Positions 44,485 to 53,074 of a stretch of 64,000 nt of DNA are shown here, piece after piece. The notes beneath the pieces are model-generated. The model did no database searches. It was given only the letters and a program-made list of their open reading frames with translations, and was not told where the DNA came from. The translations under genes and the position numbers were made by a program. How positions within the stretch are numbered: position 1 is the first letter of the stretch; every line of letters begins with the position of its first letter. Source of the DNA: JAXDAY01 sp034679345 (GTDB lineage: Bacteria; Eisenbacteria; RBG-16-71-46; CAIMUX01; VGJL01); the NCBI GenBank assembly GCA_034679345.1, contig JAXDAY010000033.1, forward strand, positions 1 through 64,000, given 5' to 3'.

Positions 44485-46305
44485 ATGCGTCGGCATATCA
44501 GTGCGATCATGCGCGCCGCGGGACTCCTCGCCCTCGTGGGGGGGGTCCTGCCCTCTCCCCTCCGCGCGGAATCCGAACCGTTGCGGATCGAGTCCGAGCC
44601 TCCAACGCTCGTAACCTATGAGCAGATGCTCCGCGCGGCCGAGGAATCTGCGCGACGCCCGGAGCTTCTGCGCCGCGCGAACCCCAAGATCAAGACGGTC
44701 AACGAGTACCGGCTCGACGTGGGTCCCCCGCTTGTTCCTCCTGAGGTCCCGGCCGGTCCGCACGACACCGAAGACGGCGTCCCGCCGCTCGCGGGGACGG
44801 CTCTCTTCGATTACGCGTACCGAATGGATCGCGACTTCGCGGGACCGGGACCGGGCGGGGGCCCCGCCGATCCGATGATCGCCGTGGGACCGGATCACGT
44901 CGTCACGGCGATCAACACCCAGGTCGACATCTTCGCGAAGGACGGGACGAACCTCTACTCGACGGGCCAGATTCCCTTCTTCGGCCTGCCATCGAATACC
45001 TTCATCTTCGATATGAAAGTGATCTACGACGAGGACAGCGACCGCTTCTACTGGCTCTCGATCTCGGTCAAGAACTCCGATTACACCTCCTACTTCCACC
45101 TGGCTGCATCGCTCTCCTCGAATCCCCTCGACGGCTGGTGGGTCTGGCAGCCCTTGCCGAATACGCTGGACAACAACTGGATCGACTACCCGGGACTGGG
45201 CGCGAGCGATCGCGCGATCTACCTGACGGGCAACTACGTCACCATCGGCTGGCCATTCCCCGATATTCACGATCAGACCCTCTGGGTCCTCGACAAGAGC
45301 CGCATCACGAACGGCCAGTCGCTCGCGGGGTACATCTACAACGATATGCAGGGAAATGACGGCGGTGATCCGTCCACGCTGATGCCCTCTCTCACCCACG
45401 GGATCCCGGTCGGACCTGAGGGGTATGTCTGCGCCTTCCAGTACCAGACCCCGCCCGACCCGATCTACGGCCTCGTCTACGGCGTCGAGATCCCGGCGGC
45501 CTTCCCGGATGTCCCGCCCGTGATCGAGCGCAAATCGGTCGACCTCTCGAATCCCGGGATCATGGTCAACGCCGTGCAACAGGGAGGACCCGCGCTGATC
45601 CGTGGAGACAACCTCGGCTCGCCGCCGTTCCAGGTGGTCTTCCGGAACGGCCGGCTCTGGACCGCGACCGCCTACCAGGGGGGAGGCGGGACGCGCGTGC
45701 GCTATGTGGAGTACAACGTCTCCACGTGGCCCACCGTCTCGGTGGCGAGCAGCGGCTTCTTCTGGGCGTCGACGCGCTACTACTACTGGCCGTCCATCAC
45801 GGTCAATGCCTACTCCGACGCGATCATGAACTTCTGCAGCTCGGGATCCGCCGACTTCGTCGGGGCCCGCTGGACGGTGCGGTCGAGGGGCGAGACGGCC
45901 TTCGCGAGCAGCCGGTCCCTGATCGACGGCCGCGACTACTACGGTTCGAGCACGGACGACGAGAATGACGCCTATCGGTGGGGCGACTACTCCGGCGCCG
46001 CCGTCGACCCCACGGGCCAGGGTTTCTGGATCTTCAACATGTATGCGGACACCAGGGTCGCGGACTCGGGGATCTGGAACACAGAGATCGGACATATCCC
46101 GCGCGCCGTCTTCGTGGATCGCTCCTACGTTGGCCCGGAGAGCGGGACCCGCAGCCAGCCATACAACACGATCGCCGAGGGACACTCCGCCGGCTTGCCG
46201 GGCAACGACCTCGTCATTCGAACCGGCACTTATCCCGAGGCCGTGACTCTCACGCGATCGGTCCTTCTGATCGCCGACGGCGGCACCGTGGTGATCGGCC
46301 AGTAG
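44485..46305 (+). CDS. Hypothetical exported protein
   Basis: I do not recognise this 606-residue protein. It has a signal peptide (residues 1-28). The central part contains aromatic-rich strands with ADPMIAVGPDHVVTAINTQV and DRFYWLSISVKNSD, a pattern seen in exported propeller-like proteins. The last 70 residues (RSYVGPESGTRSQPYNTIAE, then GTYPEAVTLTRSV) look like the start of a beta-helix. It lacks the FlgD-like tail. It lies 20 bases after the previous gene and may be in the same operon. Confidence 0.6.
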   Translation: MRRHISAIMRAAGLLALVGGVLPSPLRAESEPLRIESEPPTLVTYEQMLRAAEESARRPELLRRANPKIKTVNEYRLDVGPPLVPPEVPAGPHDTEDGVPPLAGTALFDYAYRMDRDFAGPGPGGGPADPMIAVGPDHVVTAINTQVDIFAKDGTNLYSTGQIPFFGLPSNTFIFDMKVIYDEDSDRFYWLSISVKNSDYTSYFHLAASLSSNPLDGWWVWQPLPNTLDNNWIDYPGLGASDRAIYLTGNYVTIGWPFPDIHDQTLWVLDKSRITNGQSLAGYIYNDMQGNDGGDPSTLMPSLTHGIPVGPEGYVCAFQYQTPPDPIYGLVYGVEIPAAFPDVPPVIERKSVDLSNPGIMVNAVQQGGPALIRGDNLGSPPFQVVFRNGRLWTATAYQGGGGTRVRYVEYNVSTWPTVSVASSGFFWASTRYYYWPSITVNAYSDAIMNFCSSGSADFVGARWTVRSRGETAFASSRSLIDGRDYYGSSTDDENDAYRWGDYSGAAVDPTGQGFWIFNMYADTRVADSGIWNTEIGHIPRAVFVDRSYVGPESGTRSQPYNTIAEGHSAGLPGNDLVIRTGTYPEAVTLTRSVLLIADGGTVVIGQ

Positions 46306-46392
46306 CGCCGGGGCCCCTCCCGTGGGCCGAGCGCCGGTCAGACGCTGGGGGGGCAAGGGGCCGAGAAACGCGGACCTTGTGCCGGACTGCGC

Positions 46393-48096
46393 TCAGTCTT
46401 CCCGCAGCTCGCCTTCGCCGGTGAGCCGGAAGGCGGACTCGCCCTTCCACATCAGATACCGTCTGTATCCTCCCGAGAGGTTTCGCGCCCTGAAACCTCT
46501 CTGGACGAGCGCCCTCGATGCCAAGTACCCCCGCAGGCCGACGTGGCAGAATACGAGCAGCTCCTTCTCGCGCGGCAGTTCATCGAGCCGGTCCCGCAGC
46601 TCATCCAGCGGGACGCAGATCGCGCCGGGGATCGTTCCATCCGAATGCTCCTCGAAGGTGCGGACATCCACCAGCAGCCGATCCGGCCCCACCGATGCGA
46701 GCTCCTCGGGCTCCCACAGGACAACGTCGGAGCGCAGCACATTGGAGGCGACGAATCCCGCCATATTCACTGCGTCCTTGGCGCTGCCGAACGGAGGGGC
46801 GTAGCACAGTTCGAGATCCTCGAGATCGAAGACCGTCAAACCACAGCGGATGGCGACGGCGAGCACGTCAATGCGCTTGTCCACGCCCGTCGCTCCGACG
46901 GCCTGCGCCCCCAGGACGCGTCCATCGGATGGACTGAAGAGCAGCTTCATGAAGATGGGGTGCGCGTCAGGGTAGTAAGCGGCATGGTCGGGCGGCTGGA
47001 GGTAGACCTTGCGATAAGGCTCCTGGCTTCGCAGCAGGCCGGTCTCCGTGAGGCCGGTCATGGCAAAGACGAGATCGAACACCTTGCAGATCGCGGTCCC
47101 TTGCGTGGCCTTGTAGGGGCGATCCCGCCCCATGATGTTCTCGGCCGCGATGCGGCCTTGACGGTTGGCCGGACCTGCCAGAGGGAGGAGGGCAGGTTGA
47201 CTGGAGATCAGGTTCCGCACCTCGACGGCGTCACCCACCGCCCAGATGTTCGGGTCGCTCGTGCGCATTCGATCATCGACCCGGATTCCCCCCGTGGCTC
47301 CAAGATCGAGACCCGCGTCTCTCGCCAGCTTCGTCTCGGGTCGAACGCCCACAGCCAGCAACGCGATTCCGCAGTCGACCCAGCCGCCGTCCGACAGCAG
47401 GGCGCGCAGCCGCTCTCCCCTGGGTTCGAAAGCCTCGATGGATCTGCCCAGACGAAGCTCGACTCCCTGGCGCAGCAACTCCGCCTGGAGAGGGGTCGCC
47501 ATCTCGGGGTCGGCCATCGCGAGCACCTGGTCCAGCTTCTCCACCAGCGTCACGGCCAAGCCCCGATGGCGCAGAGCCTCCGCCATCTCCAATCCGATGT
47601 AGCCTGCGCCCGCGATCAGGGCCGTCCGCTTCACGGTGGCATCCAGGGCACGCAAGATCGCATCCATATCGGCCATGTTCCGAAGGGTGAACACGCGGGG
47701 ATCCTCGATCCCAGGAATGGCCGGACGGATCGGCTCTGCGCCGGGACTCAACACGAGGGCGTCATAGGGCTGGCGATACTCTCGCCCGTCCCGGAGGCTT
47801 CTCACCGAGATCTCCCGCGCTCGACGATCGATCGCCAGCACTTCAGTCTCGACCCGCACATCGATGTCATAGCGTGCGAACAGACTCTCCGGAGTCTGGA
47901 CGATGAGTCGCTTGCGCTCCTGGATGATGCCGCCTATGTGGTATGGGAGGCCGCAGTTGGCGAAGGATACATGGGATCCTCGCTCGAACAGCACGATCTC
48001 CGCCTCCTCGGACAACCGGCGCGCGCGGGCGGCTGCGGATGCGCCGCCCGCGACACCACCAATGATCAGGATCCGCTTGGGTCCGGACATCGACAA
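46393..48096 (-). CDS. CoA-disulfide reductase with C-terminal rhodanese domain
   Basis: This 567-residue flavoprotein has an FAD-binding motif (ILIIGGVAGGASAAARARRL), the redox Cys48 in SFANCGLPYHIGG and an NAD(P)H-binding motif (ALIAGAGYIGLEMAEALR). It also has the FAD motif NIWAVGDAVEV and a dimerisation domain. The last 100 residues are a rhodanese with active Cys in LLVFCHVGLRGY. This CoADR-RHD fusion reduces CoA disulfides, CoA persulfides or polysulfides. The upstream prxU gene on the same strand lies 106 bases away, so both probably serve thiol or peroxide stress. Confidence 0.92.
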   Translation of the reverse strand: MSMSGPKRILIIGGVAGGASAAARARRLSEEAEIVLFERGSHVSFANCGLPYHIGGIIQERKRLIVQTPESLFARYDIDVRVETEVLAIDRRAREISVRSLRDGREYRQPYDALVLSPGAEPIRPAIPGIEDPRVFTLRNMADMDAILRALDATVKRTALIAGAGYIGLEMAEALRHRGLAVTLVEKLDQVLAMADPEMATPLQAELLRQGVELRLGRSIEAFEPRGERLRALLSDGGWVDCGIALLAVGVRPETKLARDAGLDLGATGGIRVDDRMRTSDPNIWAVGDAVEVRNLISSQPALLPLAGPANRQGRIAAENIMGRDRPYKATQGTAICKVFDLVFAMTGLTETGLLRSQEPYRKVYLQPPDHAAYYPDAHPIFMKLLFSPSDGRVLGAQAVGATGVDKRIDVLAVAIRCGLTVFDLEDLELCYAPPFGSAKDAVNMAGFVASNVLRSDVVLWEPEELASVGPDRLLVDVRTFEEHSDGTIPGAICVPLDELRDRLDELPREKELLVFCHVGLRGYLASRALVQRGFRARNLSGGYRRYLMWKGESAFRLTGEGELRED

Positions 48097-48202
48097 CTTC
48101 CCGATGACGAGCCACCATGGAACTCATGCATCTCAGGAGTTGCGGGGCCTCCATCGAGGACCGTCGGATTGGATCCGGAGCGAGTGGAGGCGGTCAATCG
48201 TC

Positions 48203-48808
48203 TCAGGGCTTCCACTTCGTCCAGACCTTTCCTACGAGGTCGGGTCCGGGCTTGAGCGTTGGCTGCCCGGGTTGCCACCCCGATGGAGCCACCTCGCCCG
48301 TCTTGCGGACATGCTGGTAGGCCTTGACCTGCCGGATCAGTTCGTCAGGGTTGCGTCCGACTTCCGGCGTGAGGACCTCCATCGCCCGGATCACGAAGTC
48401 GGGATCGATGATGAACCGCCCCCGGATATCGACGCCGGCCTCTTCGTCGTAGACCCCGTAAACCGTGCCGATCTTGCCGCCGGCATCGGAGAGCATCGGG
48501 AACGGGACCCCTCCATCCAGCATCTTGGCGAGCTCGGCCTCCTGCCAGATCTTGTGGATGAAACGGCTGTCGGTGCTTACAGCAAAGACCTCGACGTCCA
48601 ATGACTTCAACTCACCGTAACGGGCGGCGACCGCCGCCAGCTCCGTCGGTCAGACGAAGGTGAAATCGCCCGGATAGAAGCAGAGGACGATCCAGCGTCC
48701 CTTGTATTCCGATAGCCTCACTGTCTTGAAACCCGCTCCGTCGACGAATGCGTTGGCCTCGAAGTCCGGAGCTTCTCCGCCCACACGCGCGGTCATCACC
48801 TCCAGCAT
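48203..48808 (-). CDS. prxU: Selenocysteine-containing peroxiredoxin, AhpC-like (Sec at codon 53, UGA at 48652-48650)
   Basis: Read through TGA this is a 201-residue peroxiredoxin that reduces peroxides. The active site is FYPGDFTFVUPTE: Pro46, Thr50 and Sec53 replace the usual P-x3-T-x2-C triad. The conserved Arg is likely R129 in DIRGRFIIDP. The AhpC resolving-Cys motif (GEVCPAGW in relatives) reads GEVAPSGW here, so the enzyme must use an outside thiol, or Cys43, for recycling. A strong SECIS hairpin follows. The ATG at 48808 follows GGAGGA; an in-frame ATG at 48919 also has a strong site and would add 37 residues. The frame is identical on both sides of the TGA. The CoA-disulfide reductase is downstream. 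Confidence 0.94.
48623..48652 (-). promoter_or_regulatory. SECIS element after the UGA of prxU
   Basis: Directly downstream of the UGA lies the perfect hairpin GGCGGCGGUCGCCGCC (48638 to 48623 on the minus strand), a 6-bp all-GC stem with loop GGUC. The loop starts 18 bases after the UGA. The loop sequence GGUC is the same as the apical loop core of the E. coli fdhF SECIS, which SelB binds. Confidence 0.88.
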
Positions 48809-49256
48809 TGTTCCTCCTCCCTCGGTTGCCGATCCTCGCGATCCCTGGACCGCGTGCTTGGGCATTGACGGAACGGGACCGCGTGCAGGTTTGACACAGC
48901 CGTCTTTCACTTCGGTCATTGTCGGCCCTCCTGGTTGGTCGCCTCACGCGCAGCATCTGGCATGCGCGCCTCTCTCGCCTCGGACATCGTAAAGCAGGGT
49001 CAAAGGCGTCCCGTCGAGCATGAGGATGAAACGGAGTCGCGCAGCCGAGGCTCCCCGGAACGCCAAGGGCCTCCGCCGGCGCGATCGGGACTCCCTGGAC
49101 CGTGCCGAAAGAGTAATGCACATATGCTCGTAAGATAACGCTCTGAGCGCGTAGCCGTCCAGATCTTTTCTCGCGATCCGACGCCGGCCGGGGCAGCCCT
49201 CTTCGTTCTTGACAGATAATGCACGTATGTTCACTATGACATCAGGAGGTGGCCAG
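48809..49256. promoter_or_regulatory. Divergent control region between prxU and the DUF134 gene
   Basis: This region contains a good promoter for the plus-strand genes: TTGACA at 49209-49214 with a weak -10 (CACTAT, 49232-49237, 17-base spacing). Two near-identical 16-mers lie at 49114-49129 and 49217-49232 (TAATGCACATATGCTC and TAATGCACGTATGTTC, 14 of 16 identical). The second one fills the spacer of this promoter. Small reading frames here on both strands have no recognisable product. Confidence 0.55.
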
Positions 49257-49640
49257 GTGCCAAGACCATTCTGCAACAGGAGGATCGCCGGCCGTCCGGC
49301 CGCCTCGATCTTCAAGCCGATCGGAGTCCCGATCGCCCGGCTGGAGGAAGTCGTGATGACCCTCGACGAATTCGAGGCAATCCGGTTGGCGGATCTCGAC
49401 GGGCTTTACCAGGAGAATGCGGCCGAGAAGATGAGAATCTCACGGCCCACCTTCAGCAGGATCGTCGACTCGGCCCACCGCAAAATCGCCGATGCTCTCG
49501 TGCACGGCAAGTCCCTCCGCATCGAAGGGGGGCCGATCCACATGGGGGCGCCTCGATGTTGCAGGTTGCACGACCGTGCGGCCCGAGGACAGGCTGCAGG
49601 CGCTCGCGGCAAGACTCAACCAAAGGGGAAGTCACAATGA
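49257..49640 (+). CDS. DUF134-family predicted DNA-binding protein
   Basis: This 127-residue protein belongs to DUF134. It has the N-terminal PRPFCNRRI patch and the helix-turn-helix region EFEAIRLADLDGLYQENAAEKMRIS cut around residues 40-75, followed by RPTFSRIVDSAHRKIADAL. DUF134 proteins usually sit beside NifX/NifB-type cofactor genes and are thought to be regulators, as here. The GTG start at 49257 gives the typical PRP N-terminus and has AGGAGGTGG upstream. Its stop overlaps the next start (ATGA). Confidence 0.85.
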   Translation: MPRPFCNRRIAGRPAASIFKPIGVPIARLEEVVMTLDEFEAIRLADLDGLYQENAAEKMRISRPTFSRIVDSAHRKIADALVHGKSLRIEGGPIHMGAPRCCRLHDRAARGQAAGARGKTQPKGKSQ

Positions 49641-50011
49641 ATATCTGCATTCCCGTCGAAGACGATCGAGGGCTCATGAGCCCGGTATGCGCCCACTTCG
49701 GCTCGGCTCCATACTTCTTGATCGTCGATGTCGAGAGCGGCGCCTGCCGCGCCATCGCGAACGGCAACCAGCATCATGGCCACGGCATGTGCACGCCGCT
49801 CGCCGCTCTCAGCGGTGAGCGAATCGACGCCCTCGCGGTCGGAGGGATCGGTGCGGGAGCGCTGGGCAAGCTGCGCGCCGCGGGGATCCAGGTCTTCCTG
49901 TCCGAGTGGGCCACCGCCGAGGAGACCGTGACCGCGTGCAAGGCGGGAACGCTCCGCCCCATGACTCCCGAGACCGCGTGCGGCCAGCATCGCGGCCACC
50001 GCGGCCAGTAG
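49637..50011 (+). CDS. NifX/NifB-type dinitrogenase iron-molybdenum cofactor-binding protein
   Basis: This 124-residue protein has the NifX/NafY fold: MNICIPVEDD, then SPVCAHFGSAPYFLIVDVES, and the central GIGAGALGKLRAAGIQVF. A Gly/His-rich stretch (NQHHGHGMC) and a His-rich tail (CGQHRGHRGQ) may bind metal. Without nif genes nearby, such orphans are not evidence of nitrogen fixation; they may carry Fe-S or Mo/Fe clusters or metals. It is translationally coupled to the DUF134 gene. Confidence 0.85.
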   Translation: MNICIPVEDDRGLMSPVCAHFGSAPYFLIVDVESGACRAIANGNQHHGHGMCTPLAALSGERIDALAVGGIGAGALGKLRAAGIQVFLSEWATAEETVTACKAGTLRPMTPETACGQHRGHRGQ

Positions 50012-50027
50012 GGTCCTACGGGGCCAG

Positions 50028-50094
50028 ACGCGCGCGCCCGAGTCGTCCGGAGAGATGCGCGCGCCCGAGTCGTCCGGAGAGACGCGCGCGCCGG
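50028..50094. repeat. 27-base tandem repeat, about 2.5 copies
   Basis: Two full 27-base units (50028-50054 and 50055-50081), differing at one base, are followed by a 13-base partial copy. Each unit begins A[CT]GCGCGCGCCCGAG and ends GTCCGGAGAG. The block lies between the ends of two convergent genes. It may form a hairpin-rich terminator region or simply be a slippage product. Confidence 0.75.
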
Positions 50095-50103
50095 GATCCT
50101 CGA

Positions 50104-50730
50104 TCAGTCCGCGTGACCCCCGCATGCCGCTGGGGCGACGCTCTCCGGCCCGTGTCCATCCAGCTGACCGTGCAGCCCCTCGATGAAGTGGATGTACTCG
50201 ACATAGGCTTCCACATACTCTCGACCGGCATGGACGTTGTGGCTTGCGTGCTGCCTGCGCGCATGGGCGGTCGTGAACCTCTGATGGATGGCGTCGTGGA
50301 TGGCCGTCGAGATCTCGTCGGCCAGCGCGTCGATATCGCCTGAGGCCAGCGCGGCATCGGCCGCCACGAAGGCGGGATCGATGGCGCCCGCGGGCTTGAG
50401 ACCCGTGTACGGAGCCCCTTCTCCCTGCCGGTGCACGCGGATCAGCGTTTCGAGGAAGTAGCGATCGGCCAGCTCGCGGACCTCCGGCGTCATCGCCCTC
50501 AGTTTGCGCGTCTGCTCGAACGTCTCGCGAATCTCCGCTTCATCTTCGGCCTGGACCCACTTGAGGACGGCGCCGACGTCTCCCGATTCGAGCGCGGCTC
50601 GCGCCTCGGGGACGATCGGCCCGTCGAGAGTGTCGCAATGAGCCGATGCCGGGCCGATCATCGAAACTGACAAGCCCGCGAGAAACGCGACCACGAGGGC
50701 GAGACGGCGGTCGTCTTTGGAGTTCTTCAT
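50104..50730 (-). CDS. DUF6448-family exported protein
   Basis: This 208-residue protein has a signal peptide ending near SASA/AHC. The mature part begins with the family motif HCDTLDGPIV and has KWVQAEDEAEIRETFEQT and EGAPYTGLKPAG. The C-terminal part holds several His (RQHASHNVHAG) and a Cys. The function is unknown. It lies 27 bases after the NO reductase gene and probably shares its transcript, which suggests a role in nitrosative stress. The ATG at 50730 follows AAAGGAG; an ATG at 50748 is the alternative. Confidence 0.75.
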   Translation of the reverse strand: MKNSKDDRRLALVVAFLAGLSVSMIGPASAHCDTLDGPIVPEARAALESGDVGAVLKWVQAEDEAEIRETFEQTRKLRAMTPEVRELADRYFLETLIRVHRQGEGAPYTGLKPAGAIDPAFVAADAALASGDIDALADEISTAIHDAIHQRFTTAHARRQHASHNVHAGREYVEAYVEYIHFIEGLHGQLDGHGPESVAPAACGGHAD

Positions 50731-50757
50731 GACTGCGGCTCCTTTCATGATCCTGTA

Positions 50758-53064
50758 TCAGATTCGGGCCGTTTCTGTTGCGGTCCCCTTCACTGTTCTC
50801 TTCTCGAGCACGATGGCCGGCGCCCGCTCATAGCTGCGCCCCGTCAGGAGGCCCAGCATGAACCAGGCGAGGGCCGCGACACCGCTCAGGAAGACGACAT
50901 CTCCGAGGAGTCGCATCCATCGCAGCAACTCGATGACCGGCTTCTGGAGAAACTCGGCGCTGCGCGCGTACCAGAGGCCATGTTCCACACTCGCCCAGGT
51001 CTGGGCGAGGCCGATCGGCAAGAGGCTCAGGATGACCATCAGCCCGAGTCCGATGTTCATCGCCCAGAACGAGTAGGCGAGCGGCTTCTCCTTCCACGCT
51101 CTCTCCCCGCCCAGGATGCGCGCCACCGCGAGCATGAGCCCGAGGGCCAGGAGCCCGTAGACCCCGAAGAGGGCGGTGTGGGCGTGGACCGGCGTCGTGT
51201 TGAGTCCCTGCATGTAGTAGAGGGCGATGGGCGGGTTGATGAGGAACCCGAAGAGCCCCGCGCCGACGAAGTTCCAGAACGCGACACCCACGAAGAATCG
51301 CAGAGGCCAGCGGTAACGTCGCATCCAGGGCGAGCTGTGCTCCATGCGATAGGTACGGAAGGCCTCGAGGCCGATCAGGATCAGCGGCACGACCTCGAGG
51401 GCGCTGAAGGTCGCTCCGATGGCAATGATCGAGACCGGCGTGCCGCTGAAGTAGAGGTGGTGGAACGTCCCGGGGATCCCCCCCAAGAGAAACAGCGCGC
51501 TCGAGGCGATGACCGCGCCGCCGGCGTGCTTCGGGCTCACGAGACCCATGCGGGCGAAGATGAAGGAAAGCGCCGCGGTCGCGAAGACCTCGAAGAACCC
51601 TTCGACCCAGAGGTGGACGACCCACCAGCGCCAGTACTCCATCACCGAGAGATGCGTGCGCGCCCCGAAGAAGAATCCGGCGCCGTACATCAAGCCGATC
51701 GCGAGGGTCGCGCCGGTGAACATGAAGACGAGGCTGCGGCTCTCGTCGCGACGGCGCAGCGCGGGCCAGAGTCCCCGGAGCATCAGCCCCAGCCAGAGCA
51801 CGAGGCCCACGAAGAGGGCGATCTGCCAGGCGCGTCCGAGATCGACGTACTCGTATCCTTGATGGCCGAACCAGAACCCGGCGTCCAATCCCAGCTTCTG
51901 TTGGATCGAGAAGAACTGCCCCGCCAGGGAGCCCACCACGACCAGCAGGAGCGCCCCGAAGAGGACGTTCACGCCCAGTCGCTGGAATCGTGGCTCCCTT
52001 CCGCCCACGGCGGGAGCAAGGAAGAGCCCGGCCGCCAGGAAGGCCGTCGCGATCCAGAAGACGCCGGTCTGCACGTGCCATGTCCGGGTGAGCGAGTAGG
52101 GGAGCCACTGCGCGATCGGGATTCCGAAGAAGCTCTGTCCTTCGACGGTGTAGTGCGCCGTCAGAGTTCCCAGGATCACCTGCAGCCCGAAGACCCCGAC
52201 CACGACCCCCAGGAACTTCGCGACCGCCCTCATGGAGTCGGTCGGTTGCAGACTGGCGAGCGGGTCGCTCGTCGGGGGGGTCACGGCCTCCCCATCGCCT
52301 CCGTGGAACGCGCGCCACCAGACGAGGGCGCCGATGCCGGCCAGGAGGAGAAGGATGCTCACAAAGGACCATATGACATTCGCCGTCGTCGGCCGGTTGC
52401 CGATCAACGGCTCGTGAGGCCAGTTGTTCGTGTAGCTCGTGGTGGTGCCGGGACGATCCGTCGCGCACGCCCAGCTCGTCCAGAAGAAGAAGTGGCTCAG
52501 AGCCTCGAGCCTCGCCGGGTCGCGGACGACGCCCTCGTGCATCGCGTAATCCTCGCGCAAAGCGCGCAGGGATGGATCGTCGCCATAGAGGGCGATATAG
52601 TGCTTCGCCACCGTCGCGACCGCCTCGGCTCGATCATCGCTGAGGCTGAGGATGCCGGTCGCCTTGTCGTAGGTATTCGTCCGCAGCTCGACGCGCAGGC
52701 GCTCCGTCAACCTGGCCTGCTGCTCGGGGCTCAGCTCGGAGAAGGGCGCTCCCTCCTCGCGCTGCGCCCAGAGATCGAGTAGCGCGATCGACTCGCGGTG
52801 CAGCCAGTCGGCCGACCAGTCGGGCGCCTGATAGGCGCCGTGGCCCCAGATGGAGCCCATCTGCTGGCCGCCCGTGCTCTGCCAGACCTGCTGGCCGTCA
52901 AGGATCTGATCGCGGGTCATGAGGACCCGGCCGTCCGAGGCAACGACCTTCTCCGGCAGCGGGGGCGCCTGTCGATAGACTTCCCGACCGAAGAAGCCCA
53001 GCACCGTGAAAGTCGCGAAGAGCGTCCCTCCGAGTATGAGCCAGAGTCTCTTGTGGCTGATCAT
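50758..53064 (-). CDS. norZ: Quinol-dependent nitric oxide reductase (qNor)
   Basis: qNor reduces 2 NO to N2O with quinol electrons in the inner membrane. This 768-residue single polypeptide has an N-terminal helix, then a cytochrome-c-like but haem-c-free periplasmic domain (GHGAYQAPDWSADWLHRES), then about 13 helices of the NorB core. The core shows VQTGVFWIATAFLAAG, SVMEYWRWWVVHLWVEGF with conserved His and Glu, and VHAHTALFGVYG. With no separate norC, the qNor type is clear. The ATG at 53064 was chosen because the upstream frame runs through the ytfE gene. Ten bases separate it from ytfE. Confidence 0.95.
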   Translation of the reverse strand: MISHKRLWLILGGTLFATFTVLGFFGREVYRQAPPLPEKVVASDGRVLMTRDQILDGQQVWQSTGGQQMGSIWGHGAYQAPDWSADWLHRESIALLDLWAQREEGAPFSELSPEQQARLTERLRVELRTNTYDKATGILSLSDDRAEAVATVAKHYIALYGDDPSLRALREDYAMHEGVVRDPARLEALSHFFFWTSWACATDRPGTTTSYTNNWPHEPLIGNRPTTANVIWSFVSILLLLAGIGALVWWRAFHGGDGEAVTPPTSDPLASLQPTDSMRAVAKFLGVVVGVFGLQVILGTLTAHYTVEGQSFFGIPIAQWLPYSLTRTWHVQTGVFWIATAFLAAGLFLAPAVGGREPRFQRLGVNVLFGALLLVVVGSLAGQFFSIQQKLGLDAGFWFGHQGYEYVDLGRAWQIALFVGLVLWLGLMLRGLWPALRRRDESRSLVFMFTGATLAIGLMYGAGFFFGARTHLSVMEYWRWWVVHLWVEGFFEVFATAALSFIFARMGLVSPKHAGGAVIASSALFLLGGIPGTFHHLYFSGTPVSIIAIGATFSALEVVPLILIGLEAFRTYRMEHSSPWMRRYRWPLRFFVGVAFWNFVGAGLFGFLINPPIALYYMQGLNTTPVHAHTALFGVYGLLALGLMLAVARILGGERAWKEKPLAYSFWAMNIGLGLMVILSLLPIGLAQTWASVEHGLWYARSAEFLQKPVIELLRWMRLLGDVVFLSGVAALAWFMLGLLTGRSYERAPAIVLEKRTVKGTATETARI

Positions 53065-53074
53065 TGGAGGTCTC

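Noticed and set aside
48935..49315. Small genes on both strands between prxU and DUF134
   Set aside because: Arg/Ser-rich translations with no domain; the sequence is better explained as a control region.
49637..50011. Evidence of nitrogen fixation from the NifX-like gene
   Set aside because: No nifHDK or other nif gene is nearby. Orphan NifX/DUF134 pairs are widespread in non-diazotrophs.
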